64,000 nt of DNA from Christiangramia forsetii KT0803. GTDB taxonomy: Bacteria; Bacteroidota; Bacteroidia; Flavobacteriales; Flavobacteriaceae. The stretch is taken from NCBI RefSeq assembly GCF_000060345.1, contig NC_008571.1, forward strand, positions 1,426,001 through 1,490,000, read 5' to 3'. Of this stretch, positions 17,046 to 26,173 are shown piece by piece; positions within the stretch are counted from its first letter, which is position 1; each line of letters begins with the position of its first letter. The translations under genes were made by a program, and so were the position numbers. A model generated the notes under the pieces. It searched no databases, was not told where the DNA came from, and worked only from the letters and a program-made list of their open reading frames with translations.

Positions 17046-19835
17046 TTAATTTTCTTTACCTAAAAACTGGCGTAAAACGTATTGTAAAATCCCACCGTTT
17101 TGATAGTACTCTATTTCGATGTTAGAATCTAATCTGGCAATAGCCAAAAATTCAATTTTTTGACCTTCTTTATTTTCAACGGTTACCTGCAATTCTTTTC
17201 GCGGTTCTAATCCTTCTGAAATGCCTAAAATCGTGAAGCTCTCTTCCCCGGAAACACCTAAGTTTTTTGCATTTTTGCCATCCTTATACTGAAGTGGAAG
17301 CACACCCATTCCCACAAGGTTACTGCGGTGGATGCGTTCATAACTTTCGGCCAAAACACATTTTATGCCTAATAGAAAGGTTCCTTTTGCGGCCCAATCG
17401 CGCGAGGAACCACTGCCATATTCTTTTCCAGCCATTACAATTAGCGGGGTTTTGTTTTCTTTATATTTTTCGGCGGCGTCGAAAACTGTCATTTCTTCAC
17501 CTGAAGGAAAATAGCGGGTATAGCCACCTTCTTTTTCAGCCAGTTGGTTTTTGATTCGCACATTGGCAAAGGTGCCACGTACCATAACTTCATCATTTCC
17601 ACGACGAGAGCCGTAAGAGTTAAAAGCTTTTTCCTCGACGCCGTTTTCTAACAAATATTTTCCCGCTGCCGAACTTTTACTGAAAGCTCCTGCAGGGGAA
17701 ATATGGTCGGTGGTAATGCTGTCGCCCAGTACCAACAATGCCTTGGCCTTTTTAATATCCTGAAGAGCTTCCGGTTTTTCTGAAATATTTCTGAAAATCG
17801 GAATTTCTTTGATATAAGTGGAATTTTTATCCCACTTGTACACCTTATCTTCTGGCACCTGAAGGCTTCTCCATATTTCATTTCCGGCGAATATCTCCCC
17901 ATAATTTTTTTCAAAATCACCGGGGGAAAGCACGTTCCTTAAAATTTCATTAATCTCATCGTTGGTGGGCCAGATGTCTTTAAGATAAACGGCTTGCTGA
18001 TTTTTATCGTAACTGATAGGATCTTTCAGCATATCGATATCTACCCTTCCGGCGATGGCGTAGGCCACAACCAGCATAGGTGACATTAAAAAATTCATTT
18101 TTACCTGTGGGTGTACGCGGGCTTCAAAATTACGGTTCCCTGAAAGCACCGAGGCCACAACTAAGTCATACTCATCTACAGCATTTGATATTTGCGGTGG
18201 CAAGGGCCCGGAATTGCCTATACAGGAAGTACAGCCATAACCCACCAAATGAAATTGAAGTGCTTCCAGATCCTTCATTAAATCGGCTTTTTCCAGGTAA
18301 TCGGTAACCACTTTAGAACCCGGTGCCAGGGAAGTTTTTACCCAGGGCTTAACGTCGATTCCCAATTCCCGGGCTTTTCGGGCTACCAAACCGGCACCTA
18401 CCATCACAAACGGATTCGAGGTGTTGGTACAGGAAGTGATTGCTGCGATAACTACCGAACCGTCCGAAAGCATGAATTTATCCTGTCCGCGGGTAATCCA
18501 AACAGTTTTAAGAGCATTTTTATCAGCTTCTACTTTGGTATCGGGCCTTGCAGAAGGAGGTTGAGGAACAGGTTGATTTCCACCTTCAGATTTCCACCTA
18601 CCAATAGAATCTTCCAGTTCCCTATTTTTAGGATGGACATATTTCCTTCCAAAAGAAGTGTGGAGTAGATCAATAAATTTATTTTTGAAATCCTTCAGAA
18701 GAATTTTGTCCTGGGGCCGCTTAGGGCCGGCAACGGTTGGTTCAATAGTAGAAACATCGAGTTCTACCACTGTCGAATATTCGATCTCTTCTTCATTTTC
18801 ACGCCATAGCATATTGATTTTGCAATACTCTTCAACTAATTTCACCTGTTCTTCCTTTCGATTCGTCTGGCGCATGTAATCCAGGGTTTTATTACCAATA
18901 GGAAAGTAGGTAATGGTGCAGCCAAACTCGGGGGACATATTTCCAATGGTAGCTCGATCGGGAACGGAAAGATGATCCAGTCCTGGACCAAAAACTTCCA
19001 CAAATTTGCCCACAACCCCGTGTTTTCGAAGTAAATTGGCAATATTCAGAACCAAATCGGGAGAGGTAGAGCCCAAAGGTAATTTCCCGGTGAGTTTAAG
19101 GCCTACCACTTCGGGCATTATAAAATAAATGGGTTGACCTAAAATAGCGGCTTCAGCTTCAATTCCGCCAACTCCCCAGCCAACAACTCCAATACCATTT
19201 ACCATCGGGGTATGGCTATCTGTGCCTACCAACGTATCCGGAAAAACTTTTCCATCCCTTTTTACCACTCCCTGCGCAAGATGTTCGAGGTTTACCTGAT
19301 GGCAAATTCCCATTCCCGGAGGCACTACACTGAAATTATCAAAATTTTGCTGCGCCCATTTTAGAAACTGGTATCGCTCCTGGTTGCGTTTGTATTCTTC
19401 TTCCATATTCCGTTTATAGGAATAATTTGTCCCGAAATAATCTACTTGCACCGAGTGATCTACTATCAAATCCACGGGGATGAGAGGGTTAATACGATCT
19501 GCATTTTTACCTTTTCTTGCAACTTCTGCTCTTAAGGCGGCAAGGTCAACCACTGCAGGTACCCCGGTAAAATCCTGCATAAGCACACGTGCAGGTTTAA
19601 AAGGAATATCCTGTTCTGATGCTTGCGGCTTCCAGTTCAGGAGGATTTCTATATGTTCTTTGGTTACCGAGAAACCATCGAAGTTACGCAGGGCATTTTC
19701 TAATAATATGCGAATTGAGAAGGGAAGTGACTTTATTTTATGTCCTTGCTTCTCCAATTCTTGAAGGCTGAAATAAGTTATATTTCCCCCTTTTAATTTA
19801 AATGATTTCCGGGTTTGGAATGGATCGTTGGACAT
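17046..19835 (-). CDS. acnA: Aconitate hydratase A
   Basis: A 929-residue monomeric aconitase of the AcnA/IRP1 type, which interconverts citrate and isocitrate in the TCA cycle. It has the 4Fe-4S cysteines in ITSCTNTSNP and GCTSCIGNSG, the substrate-binding motifs DSHTPMVNG and GDSITTDHISPAG, and the swivel-domain motif GKEYGSGSSRDWAAKG. Length is normal for AcnA. Its Fe-S cluster is sensitive to oxidants and NO, which fits the neighbouring stress genes, although aconitase is housekeeping. The start ATG is the first in frame and matches the family N-terminus. Confidence 0.97.
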   Translation of the reverse strand: MSNDPFQTRKSFKLKGGNITYFSLQELEKQGHKIKSLPFSIRILLENALRNFDGFSVTKEHIEILLNWKPQASEQDIPFKPARVLMQDFTGVPAVVDLAALRAEVARKGKNADRINPLIPVDLIVDHSVQVDYFGTNYSYKRNMEEEYKRNQERYQFLKWAQQNFDNFSVVPPGMGICHQVNLEHLAQGVVKRDGKVFPDTLVGTDSHTPMVNGIGVVGWGVGGIEAEAAILGQPIYFIMPEVVGLKLTGKLPLGSTSPDLVLNIANLLRKHGVVGKFVEVFGPGLDHLSVPDRATIGNMSPEFGCTITYFPIGNKTLDYMRQTNRKEEQVKLVEEYCKINMLWRENEEEIEYSTVVELDVSTIEPTVAGPKRPQDKILLKDFKNKFIDLLHTSFGRKYVHPKNRELEDSIGRWKSEGGNQPVPQPPSARPDTKVEADKNALKTVWITRGQDKFMLSDGSVVIAAITSCTNTSNPFVMVGAGLVARKARELGIDVKPWVKTSLAPGSKVVTDYLEKADLMKDLEALQFHLVGYGCTSCIGNSGPLPPQISNAVDEYDLVVASVLSGNRNFEARVHPQVKMNFLMSPMLVVAYAIAGRVDIDMLKDPISYDKNQQAVYLKDIWPTNDEINEILRNVLSPGDFEKNYGEIFAGNEIWRSLQVPEDKVYKWDKNSTYIKEIPIFRNISEKPEALQDIKKAKALLVLGDSITTDHISPAGAFSKSSAAGKYLLENGVEEKAFNSYGSRRGNDEVMVRGTFANVRIKNQLAEKEGGYTRYFPSGEEMTVFDAAEKYKENKTPLIVMAGKEYGSGSSRDWAAKGTFLLGIKCVLAESYERIHRSNLVGMGVLPLQYKDGKNAKNLGVSGEESFTILGISEGLEPRKELQVTVENKEGQKIEFLAIARLDSNIEIEYYQNGGILQYVLRQFLGKEN

Positions 19836-19895
19836 AGTTGTTAATTTTTAGGTTGCTATCAGAAGCTGTTCTCTATTTTTTACATTATGACGATT

Positions 19896-20255
19896 TTATA
19901 AGGCGTTCAATACCTCTTTTAAAACCACCGCCTGGTTGTGTTCTTTATCTTTGGCCCCGTATAAAAGACATACCCGTTTATCTTGCGCCATTTCTTTAAT
20001 GCGCTCCAAATCTTCTTGTTTGTTTTTTAGCTCTTTTTTATAGCGCTTTGTAAATTCATCAAATTTGTCCGGGTCGTGATCAAACCATTTTCGAAGTTCA
20101 TCTGAAGGTGCCAGATCTTTATTCCATTCATCTAATTGCGCATCTTCCTTTGACACAGCTCGCGGCCAGATTCTATCAACGAGTAACCTATAACCATCGT
20201 TGTTCGCTACATCGTCATAAACCCGCTTTGTCTTGATTTTTAATTTCTGGCTCAT
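19896..20255 (-). CDS. DUF488 family protein (YeaO-like)
   Basis: A 119-residue protein with the DUF488 pattern: KTKRVYD at the start, DRIWPRAVSKEDAQLDEWNK, APSDELRKWFDHDPDKFDEF, and CLLYGAKDKEHNQAVVL near the end. The biochemical role of the family is not established. It lies 60 bases upstream of acnA and 71 bases downstream of the cupin gene, all on the same strand. Confidence 0.85.
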   Translation of the reverse strand: MSQKLKIKTKRVYDDVANNDGYRLLVDRIWPRAVSKEDAQLDEWNKDLAPSDELRKWFDHDPDKFDEFTKRYKKELKNKQEDLERIKEMAQDKRVCLLYGAKDKEHNQAVVLKEVLNAL

Positions 20256-20326
20256 GATTCGGTTTTTAAATTTGTAAGATTTTCAGGAATGGATACATCA
20301 ATTTTTCAGAATATTTTGTGCATTAT

Positions 20327-20623
20327 TTATTGCTTAAAATTTATTTCAGAATCTGTTGCCATAATAGCAATGGCTTTAAAATCCTGTATAATCTCCAGGC
20401 TGTGTTCCACTCCGGCCGGGATAATAAATACAGCCCCCTGCTTTAGCCTATGGTCTACATTTGGCATTTTTAACAGGGCCTCGCCCTCCTGAACAACAAT
20501 TACAGCTTCTTTTGTGGTATGGTGCGGTGGCATGCTCCATCCCGTTAAAGCAGTAACCTGTAATGTTTTTAAAGAACTTCCTTTATCCAGGGGCGTTAAT
20601 TCGGGTTTTTGTATTGGTTCCAT
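20327..20623 (-). CDS. Cupin-2 domain protein
   Basis: A 98-residue single cupin. Metal-ligand type residues occur in WSMPPHHTTKEAVIVVQEGE and in FIIPAGVEHSLEI, giving the usual H-H-E and H pattern. The predicted role is binding of a small ligand or a dioxygenase-type activity; the sequence does not identify the substrate. It follows the tryptophan 2,3-dioxygenase gene by two bases, so the two are co-transcribed. Confidence 0.8.
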   Translation of the reverse strand: MEPIQKPELTPLDKGSSLKTLQVTALTGWSMPPHHTTKEAVIVVQEGEALLKMPNVDHRLKQGAVFIIPAGVEHSLEIIQDFKAIAIMATDSEINFKQ

Positions 20624-20625
20624 AT

Positions 20626-21534
20626 TTATATCTTTATTTTATCTTCCACTAACGAATCTTCTTTTGTCCATAAGGAAGGGAAGAATTTTCGCTGCTGAAA
20701 TTTAGGGTGCAGATATTTTTTCCACTCTGAACCTCCGGTGGCCGCTTTATTTTCCCCTTTTTTGTCAAGATAATGTTGCGCGGTATTAAGGTGAACAAGG
20801 GGCCATTCTATGTTGTAAAGTTTATCGAACTCCAATAACTTTTTTTGTAATGCTTCGGAAGGCTTTTTAAGCATCAGAAATTGTTCTTCCAGGCTTTGAC
20901 CTTTTACTTTCTTGGCTAGTGTAATTAAGCTGTCGAGATATTTTTCTTCAAACTGAAGCATAGTCAGGGTTTTGTCACCTGTTTTTTTGTTGATACCAGC
21001 TTTCTTCCAATAAATATTTTCAAAATAATCTTCTGTGGAAGGGGAGCCAGGCAACTGTTTTTTTTCTTCCTGTTTTACCAGGTTTTCCAGTTTGGTACAA
21101 TAAATTTCAATATATCTAAATTGCACACTTTGGAACCCGCTTGCGGGCGCCAAGGCAGTTCTAAAGCGGTTATAATCCTCATAATCCATCCCATCTTTCA
21201 TAATATCAAAGGAGTTGATGAGCATGCTTACATAGCGGTTCATCCTGTTAATTTTATCCAGCCATATTTCTTCGGAAAAACTATCGGTTTCAACCAGTTG
21301 TTTGATTTCGTGAAGCAGCATTTTTAACAGAAGCTCGGTCATTTGATGGTACATAATAAAGATTTCTTCATCTTTAAAATTGGTACGGGGCCTTTGCAGG
21401 GATAAAAGTGTTTCCACCCCAATATAATCCCAATAATTGATAGGTTTGGAATGCAATAGCCCTTCTAAATAGCTTTCAGGATTCTCGCCTAATTCGCTAT
21501 ATTTTTGTGCTATTTTCTGATTTATACGCGACAT
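20626..21534 (-). CDS. kynA: Tryptophan 2,3-dioxygenase
   Basis: A 302-residue haem dioxygenase that opens the indole ring of tryptophan to N-formylkynurenine, the first step of the kynurenine route. Signatures: FIMYHQMTELLLKMLLHE near the N-terminus, RTALAPASGFQSVQFRYIE in the middle, haem-ligand-type histidine in VHLNTAQHYL, and ATGGSEWKKYL near the end. Slightly divergent from proteobacterial enzymes but all core motifs are present. Other kynurenine genes are not in the window. Confidence 0.85.
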   Translation of the reverse strand: MSRINQKIAQKYSELGENPESYLEGLLHSKPINYWDYIGVETLLSLQRPRTNFKDEEIFIMYHQMTELLLKMLLHEIKQLVETDSFSEEIWLDKINRMNRYVSMLINSFDIMKDGMDYEDYNRFRTALAPASGFQSVQFRYIEIYCTKLENLVKQEEKKQLPGSPSTEDYFENIYWKKAGINKKTGDKTLTMLQFEEKYLDSLITLAKKVKGQSLEEQFLMLKKPSEALQKKLLEFDKLYNIEWPLVHLNTAQHYLDKKGENKAATGGSEWKKYLHPKFQQRKFFPSLWTKEDSLVEDKIKI

Positions 21535-21599
21535 ATTTAAATTTTAAAAAGTTTGTTTTCGAGGAAAGAGAAATCTTGACTATCGTAGTTTTATAAGAA

Positions 21600-21989
21600 T
21601 TATATCAAAGGTTTCGAATTGGTTTGTTGATAATGGGCAATTTTAAGCTGGAACATTTCGGCCATTTTGGTTGCCCGCCAACGGGCTTCATTCGCCTTTT
21701 CGCCATCAAATAGTTCATCCAGCGTTTTGTAGAACAAAATCAGCCACCGGTCAAAATGTTTTTTGCTAACCGGAAGGTTGGCATGGGGCATAAATGGCGC
21801 TCCGTAATAGGTATGTTCCTCCAAAAGAACCGTTTGCCAAAAAGCGTACATTTTCTCTAAATGTTTTGGCCAATTGTTTTGGATCACCTTATTAAAAATT
21901 CCTGCCAAGAGTTCATCCTGTTGTATTTTAGCATAGAAGGTGTCTACCAGTTGCTTAATATCGTCAATATTTGAAATATCTTTTTGCAT
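21600..21989 (-). CDS. Truncated haemoglobin, group III type
   Basis: A 129-residue 2-on-2 globin. The proximal haem histidine is in LPVSKKHFDRWL, and YAFWQTVLLEEHTYYG and MPHANLPV are typical of the group III (TrHb3) pattern. Such globins bind O2 or NO and are linked to microaerobic or nitrosative conditions. It lies downstream of the divergent haem-copper operon (53-base gap), which supports a role in NO handling (inference). A second globin of the same general type is at 47169. Confidence 0.88.
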   Translation of the reverse strand: MQKDISNIDDIKQLVDTFYAKIQQDELLAGIFNKVIQNNWPKHLEKMYAFWQTVLLEEHTYYGAPFMPHANLPVSKKHFDRWLILFYKTLDELFDGEKANEARWRATKMAEMFQLKIAHYQQTNSKPLI

Positions 21990-22042
21990 CGATTTAAATT
22001 ATGTTCCTCATATAGAGGTGTTTCTTTTTTAAGTCTGCATAG

Positions 22043-22465
22043 CTAAAAAAATGATTTATAGAGCTCCGGGCTCCAATACATGATTATATAGAATAGTCCG
22101 AAAGCCAGAAATATAATTAGCAGTGCCCACACCCAGGCAGGAATTGCTTTTGGTGTTTCAGAGCCCCTAATCACAAAAAAATCATTGGTCTCACTCCCAT
22201 AGGCATTGATAGTAATAGGGATTTGAGTATCTATTATTTCATTTTCATTTAAACCAACAACCGAAATTGCCGGGCCATTTCGCACAACAAATGGAATTTC
22301 CCTAATCCCTTCAACTCCATTGGAGGATTTTGCCACAATTTTTAACTTGTGCTTTCCATCGGGTATTTTAGTACTATCAAATATAAATTTTACTGGTGGC
22401 GCAAAAGCGGCAAATGGCTTTGGGTCATCATCCAGAAATACTTTTATGATCCTATGGTCTTCCAT
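22043..22465 (-). CDS. C-terminally anchored membrane protein of the haem-copper operon
   Basis: A 140-residue protein with a beta-rich N-terminal region of about 100 residues, Ig-like in strand pattern (DGKHKLKIVAKSSNGVEGIR), and one transmembrane helix at about 107-131 (IPAWVWALLIIFLAFGLFYI). No cofactor motif is present. It lies two bases after the 89-residue protein and in the same unit as the cytochrome and the haem-copper subunit, so it is probably an accessory or assembly subunit of that enzyme (inference). Confidence 0.65.
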   Translation of the reverse strand: MEDHRIIKVFLDDDPKPFAAFAPPVKFIFDSTKIPDGKHKLKIVAKSSNGVEGIREIPFVVRNGPAISVVGLNENEIIDTQIPITINAYGSETNDFFVIRGSETPKAIPAWVWALLIIFLAFGLFYIIMYWSPELYKSFF

Positions 22466-22467
22466 TT

Positions 22468-22737
22468 TTAAAATCCTTCATTTTTTACAATATTTTTGAT
22501 ATGTCCCGGGTTGTTCTCTTTTGGTTTTATGAGATATTTGACGCTTAGAAACAAGGTTATTCCAACAATGATAATTGCAGACCAAATAATTATGTAATCC
22601 AATGTTCCGGATGGGCCAAAACCATGGGTAATATTTTCAAAACCTTTAGGCTGATTTTTTTTACATAGCTCACATGCAATGACATAATCAGAATTCAATA
22701 AAAACACTGCTGATAATAGAATAGTGATCTTTTTCAT
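22468..22737 (-). CDS. Small exported membrane protein with CxxC motif
   Basis: An 89-residue protein with an N-terminal signal segment ending near VIAC, a C-x2-C pair (ACELCKKNQP) placed just outside the membrane, and one transmembrane helix at about 45-67. The cysteines could bind copper or haem, or shuttle thiols during metal-centre assembly; this is inference from position. It is only three bases downstream of the cytochrome gene, so it belongs to the same operon. Confidence 0.65.
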   Translation of the reverse strand: MKKITILLSAVFLLNSDYVIACELCKKNQPKGFENITHGFGPSGTLDYIIIWSAIIIVGITLFLSVKYLIKPKENNPGHIKNIVKNEGF

Positions 22738-22740
22738 TTA

Positions 22741-23745
22741 TTATTGGTTTAATTCATTGTTGATGTAATCCCTTATTTGCTTCACATCTTCTTCTGTAAC
22801 AGCAGGGGCATCATTTCCCCAGCTACTCCGTTCGTGGGTCGCAACAGCGGCAACTTCGGCATTGGAAAGCTGATCGGCAAATGGGGGCATCACTCCAAAT
22901 TCACTTCTTGCATCATATCCCTGAAGTATGATTTTAATAAGCATCTCTGGATTTTCATCGTTCACAAATCCGCTTCCAGCTAGTGGAGGAAAAGCTCCAG
23001 GAATACCTTTCCCATTTGCCTGGTGGCAGGCAACACAATTAGTATTATAAATTCTTGAGCCATTAAGACCAGTCTTATTATTCATATTTCCCGTTTGTAT
23101 TTCTTTTAAAGCCGGGATAAATTCTGGAATACTTCCATCTTGTAACTCTGTTTGTTTTAAAGATTTTAAATAAGCTACCAGGTCTAAAGCTTCCTGCGAT
23201 GCAATGATTTTTTTACCAGGTTTATTGAAAAATTCTTCAGGAATAGAGAGTTCCACATCTTTTTCGGTTACTGCAGAACTATCTACTTCTTTGAACAGCC
23301 AGGAATAGGATGGCATGATGGATTCTGAAACTACCAAACGCGGATTATACAGATGCATCAAATGCCAATCTTCACTGGGTTGACGAGCGCCAATAGTTGT
23401 TAAATCTGGGCCTGTGCGTTCACTTCCCAAAACTGATGGGGATTGTCTCCATACATCCAGGCGCTGTTTACTGTAATAATAATCTGATGGGAGGGAAGGC
23501 CTGTCACCCCACATATTATCCATTTCGATACCACGAACCTGTTGTGTATGGCAGGCAACACAGTTTTCAGAAACATAAACATGCAATCCTTTTTCTTCCT
23601 GACTTGTCAATGGTTCTTGCGATGGTATTGGGATCGTGGCCTGCATCTGATACGCAGGAACGATTGCCACAAGAATGCTTAAAGCCACAAATATGAGAAG
23701 GGCTGCAAGCACCAGGTTTTTATGTTCTTTATGAAAATTGAGCAT
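22741..23745 (-). CDS. Membrane-anchored dihaem cytochrome c, CcoO-like plus extra c domain
   Basis: A 334-residue protein: N-terminal anchor helix (about 10-30); a first c-type haem site C62-x2-C65-H66 in ENCVACHTQQVRG, which with the region to about 200 (RTGPDLTTIGAR, WHLMHLYNPR, IMPSYSWLF) is clearly CcoO-like; then a second cytochrome c domain with a CVACHQANGKG site near residue 236. This is FixO fused to a FixP-like c domain. It sits 14 bases after the divergent haem-copper subunit and must be its electron-donor subunit. Confidence 0.88.
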   Translation of the reverse strand: MLNFHKEHKNLVLAALLIFVALSILVAIVPAYQMQATIPIPSQEPLTSQEEKGLHVYVSENCVACHTQQVRGIEMDNMWGDRPSLPSDYYYSKQRLDVWRQSPSVLGSERTGPDLTTIGARQPSEDWHLMHLYNPRLVVSESIMPSYSWLFKEVDSSAVTEKDVELSIPEEFFNKPGKKIIASQEALDLVAYLKSLKQTELQDGSIPEFIPALKEIQTGNMNNKTGLNGSRIYNTNCVACHQANGKGIPGAFPPLAGSGFVNDENPEMLIKIILQGYDARSEFGVMPPFADQLSNAEVAAVATHERSSWGNDAPAVTEEDVKQIRDYINNELNQ

Positions 23746-23759
23746 TATTAAAAATTATA

Positions 23760-25568
23760 TTAAACAGTAATCTCTTCTACAGGTTTTGTGGCTTCGGATA
23801 TCAGAACCTTTTTCCGGTTTTTAACGATGTAATAGAAATTATACGCAAAAATGAGATGGGATGTAAACATCAGGGAACCTCCAATAGCCCGCCACACCCA
23901 ATAGGGTTTCATTAATATTACAGACTCAATAAAAGCATTTCCTTCAATCCAACTTAATCCCTTATAGGTACCACCTACCATCAAGGAAACCATATAGGCA
24001 AAAAGGCCTATGAATGCCATCCAAAAATGGGCTCCCACCAATACCTGCGGTGGTTCTTTCCCTGTTAATTTTGGTAGTATGGCATAGATTGCGGCCCATA
24101 AAAAAAATGCTATTATCCCATACATCGTCATATGGGAGTGGGCCACATTGAAATCTGTGAAATGCCAAACGTAATTGGTAAAGCGAAATGCCTGAAAGCT
24201 TCCCTGGGTAGAGCCTACAAAATAAAATAGGGTCCCAACCAGAAAAAAAGGCAACACATAACTTTTTGAGATATGGCTCCAGCTCCCCTTCATCGTCATT
24301 AAAAAATTAGTGGTACCCGCCACTACAGGGATAAACATACCGGCACTAAATACAATGGCAGTTGTTTGGAGCCACCAGGGTAGGGGACTAAATACAAAAT
24401 GGTGGGTTCCTATCATCGTGTAAAAAAGCATCTGGGTCCAAAAAGCCAGCACTCCCAGTGAATACGAATAAATAGGTTTGTTTAATGCAGAGGGTAAGTA
24501 ATAATACACCAGGCCTAAGGTGAAGGTCATAAACCACATCCCCACGCCCTGGTGCATATAATACCCTTGAATTACGGTTTCTCCCAAACCATCCTGATAA
24601 AAAGGCAAATAGCCTATAACTGCCAGAACAATAGTCCAGATTAAAGAAGCAAGAATGAACCAGTTGGAGATGTATATTTCTGAAATTTTTCTGTTGGCAA
24701 CTGTTTTGTAAAAATTAAAAAAAGTGATCACCAGGGCGATCGCGAAGAGCAGCATTACCGGCCATATATATTCACGATATTCACCGCCGCCATTATTAAT
24801 CCCGGCCATCAAAAAAATACTACCTAGTATTACAGAAGAATTAATAAATACCCAGGCCCGCCATGCCCATTTATAACTGTGGATTATAGTATTGGATGTC
24901 CGGGCAATTACAAAATAGCCCAAACCAATCATAGCCAGGGAAGACCAACCCCAAAATACCATGTTAGTATGTACGGGGCGTAATCTTCCAAAAGAAAGCC
25001 AGGACTGGTTGTCCATCTCGGGCCAGATAAATTTCATTCCCAAATATTGTCCTATTAAGGTTCCCAATACCAACCAAACAATGGCTGCACCGATGTAGTA
25101 AATCACAATCTTCTTAAGGGGTTCCGGAGTTTCCAGACTAAGAGAAGTTTTCTTTTTTTCATCAAAATAGGCATTATTAGGATCGTTCGTTATTTTTTGG
25201 ATCAATCCCTTTTTATCGAATACTTCATTTTCTCCGCTTAGCTCATTTCCCTTTAATTTATAGTGAAGTGCTGCTTTTCTCTTCTCAAGAATAGTATCAA
25301 TTTCATCACTCTCCATTGCAACAAGCTCATCATCAAAAGCTAACCGGGTTTTAGCCATTTGTTTCTTTTTCAAGGAATCCACATAGGAATTGATTCGGCT
25401 TAAGAAAATAATGATGGCAACCACCAGAACAATGGTTATAAGTACTATAGTGCCTAAAATCCCCGGACTGGTTATCCAGCTTTCTGTAGAAACATTCTTA
25501 ACTTGAGCATAGATTGTATCCGGTTGTACCAGCGTAAAAATTAAAGTTAGAAGATGAAATATTTTCAT
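23760..25568 (-). CDS. Divergent cbb3-like haem-copper oxidoreductase subunit I
   Basis: A 602-residue haem-copper subunit. Residues 1-150 are an unusual extension with two membrane segments and a charged stretch; the catalytic core follows. Conserved positions relative to the true CcoN in this window (56729) are H200 (SFGRLRPVHTN), H339 (YYMHQGVG), Y383 six residues before the H389-H390 pair, and H477/H479 (VAHSHMTMYG). Differences: YGHN becomes YMHQ, the FEGP glutamate (E322 there) becomes Q455, and HVHVGALAWNG becomes HSHMTMYG, closer to NO-reductase style. Context is Rrf2, RIC, hemerythrin and globin. It may reduce NO, O2 or both; the reaction cannot be fixed from sequence. Confidence 0.8.
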   Translation of the reverse strand: MKIFHLLTLIFTLVQPDTIYAQVKNVSTESWITSPGILGTIVLITIVLVVAIIIFLSRINSYVDSLKKKQMAKTRLAFDDELVAMESDEIDTILEKRKAALHYKLKGNELSGENEVFDKKGLIQKITNDPNNAYFDEKKKTSLSLETPEPLKKIVIYYIGAAIVWLVLGTLIGQYLGMKFIWPEMDNQSWLSFGRLRPVHTNMVFWGWSSLAMIGLGYFVIARTSNTIIHSYKWAWRAWVFINSSVILGSIFLMAGINNGGGEYREYIWPVMLLFAIALVITFFNFYKTVANRKISEIYISNWFILASLIWTIVLAVIGYLPFYQDGLGETVIQGYYMHQGVGMWFMTFTLGLVYYYLPSALNKPIYSYSLGVLAFWTQMLFYTMIGTHHFVFSPLPWWLQTTAIVFSAGMFIPVVAGTTNFLMTMKGSWSHISKSYVLPFFLVGTLFYFVGSTQGSFQAFRFTNYVWHFTDFNVAHSHMTMYGIIAFFLWAAIYAILPKLTGKEPPQVLVGAHFWMAFIGLFAYMVSLMVGGTYKGLSWIEGNAFIESVILMKPYWVWRAIGGSLMFTSHLIFAYNFYYIVKNRKKVLISEATKPVEEITV

Positions 25569-25612
25569 AAAATAGATATTAAGACCTTTTTATCATATTT
25601 AAACATAAATTT

Positions 25613-26047
25613 TTATCTTTTTAAGTAGGTGAGGCTAGTTTCCAATCCAGCCGTTAATTCATAAAGACTTGTGTTTTGTAACATTTCTCTAAGTTCATCC
25701 CTAATACCAACAAATTTATCATGCAGGAGACATGGTTTACTGGCATTACATTCATTGAATCCTAAAGCACATCCAGTATAGACTGAATCACCATCTATTG
25801 CATAAACAATAGCAGCCAGCTTAATCACGTCAATCTTTTCTTTAGGTATATAAAATCCACCATAGGGCCCTTTAACCGATACCAAAATATCATTCTTGGC
25901 CAATTGGTGCAATATTTTAGCGGTAAAAGCTATGGGGGAATCAATTTCACCTGCAATCTCCTTAAGGCTCACACGTTGTCCTTCCAACGATTGTAAGGCT
26001 ATATATGTACTGGCCTTAATACCATATTCACAAGCTTTTGAAAACAT
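25613..26047 (-). CDS. Rrf2-family regulator, first copy
   Basis: A 144-residue Rrf2 protein with N-terminal winged helix (MFSKACEYGIKASTYIALQS) and three cysteines C93-x6-C100-x5-C106 that could hold an Fe-S cluster, as in NsrR/IscR-type sensors. It is the first gene of the unit that continues with the divergent haem-copper enzyme. A GGAYAA-type dyad at 26096-26109 lies 49 bases upstream, overlapping the -33 region of a TACCTTTG promoter element (26071-26078). Likely autoregulated and responsive to NO or Fe-S status (inference). Confidence 0.9.
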   Translation of the reverse strand: MFSKACEYGIKASTYIALQSLEGQRVSLKEIAGEIDSPIAFTAKILHQLAKNDILVSVKGPYGGFYIPKEKIDVIKLAAIVYAIDGDSVYTGCALGFNECNASKPCLLHDKFVGIRDELREMLQNTSLYELTAGLETSLTYLKR

Positions 26048-26070
26048 TCTTATAAGATTAGAAATTACTT

Positions 26071-26109
26071 CAAAGGTATATTATTTTCTTATTTCGGACA
26101 AAATTATCA
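26071..26109 (-). promoter_or_regulatory. Promoter with Rrf2-type dyad upstream of the first rrf2 gene
   Basis: The dyad GGACAAAATTATCA (26096-26109) has its centre at 26102.5. On the minus strand a TACCTTTG element occupies 26078-26071, 30 bp from the dyad centre. The dyad overlaps the expected -33 region, as for a repressor site. Related dyads occur at 28384, 29369 and 39426. Confidence 0.6.
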
Positions 26110-26173
26110 TAAATAAGATATTCATAAATTTTTTGCTCCTTTTCAGAAATAAGAATATGAGGATAAAGCTAAT

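Noticed and set aside
23760-25568. Calling the divergent haem-copper subunit a canonical cNor/qNor NorB
   Set aside because: The glutamates and HLWVEG-type motif of NorB are absent and cbb3-type histidine and tyrosine positions are kept.
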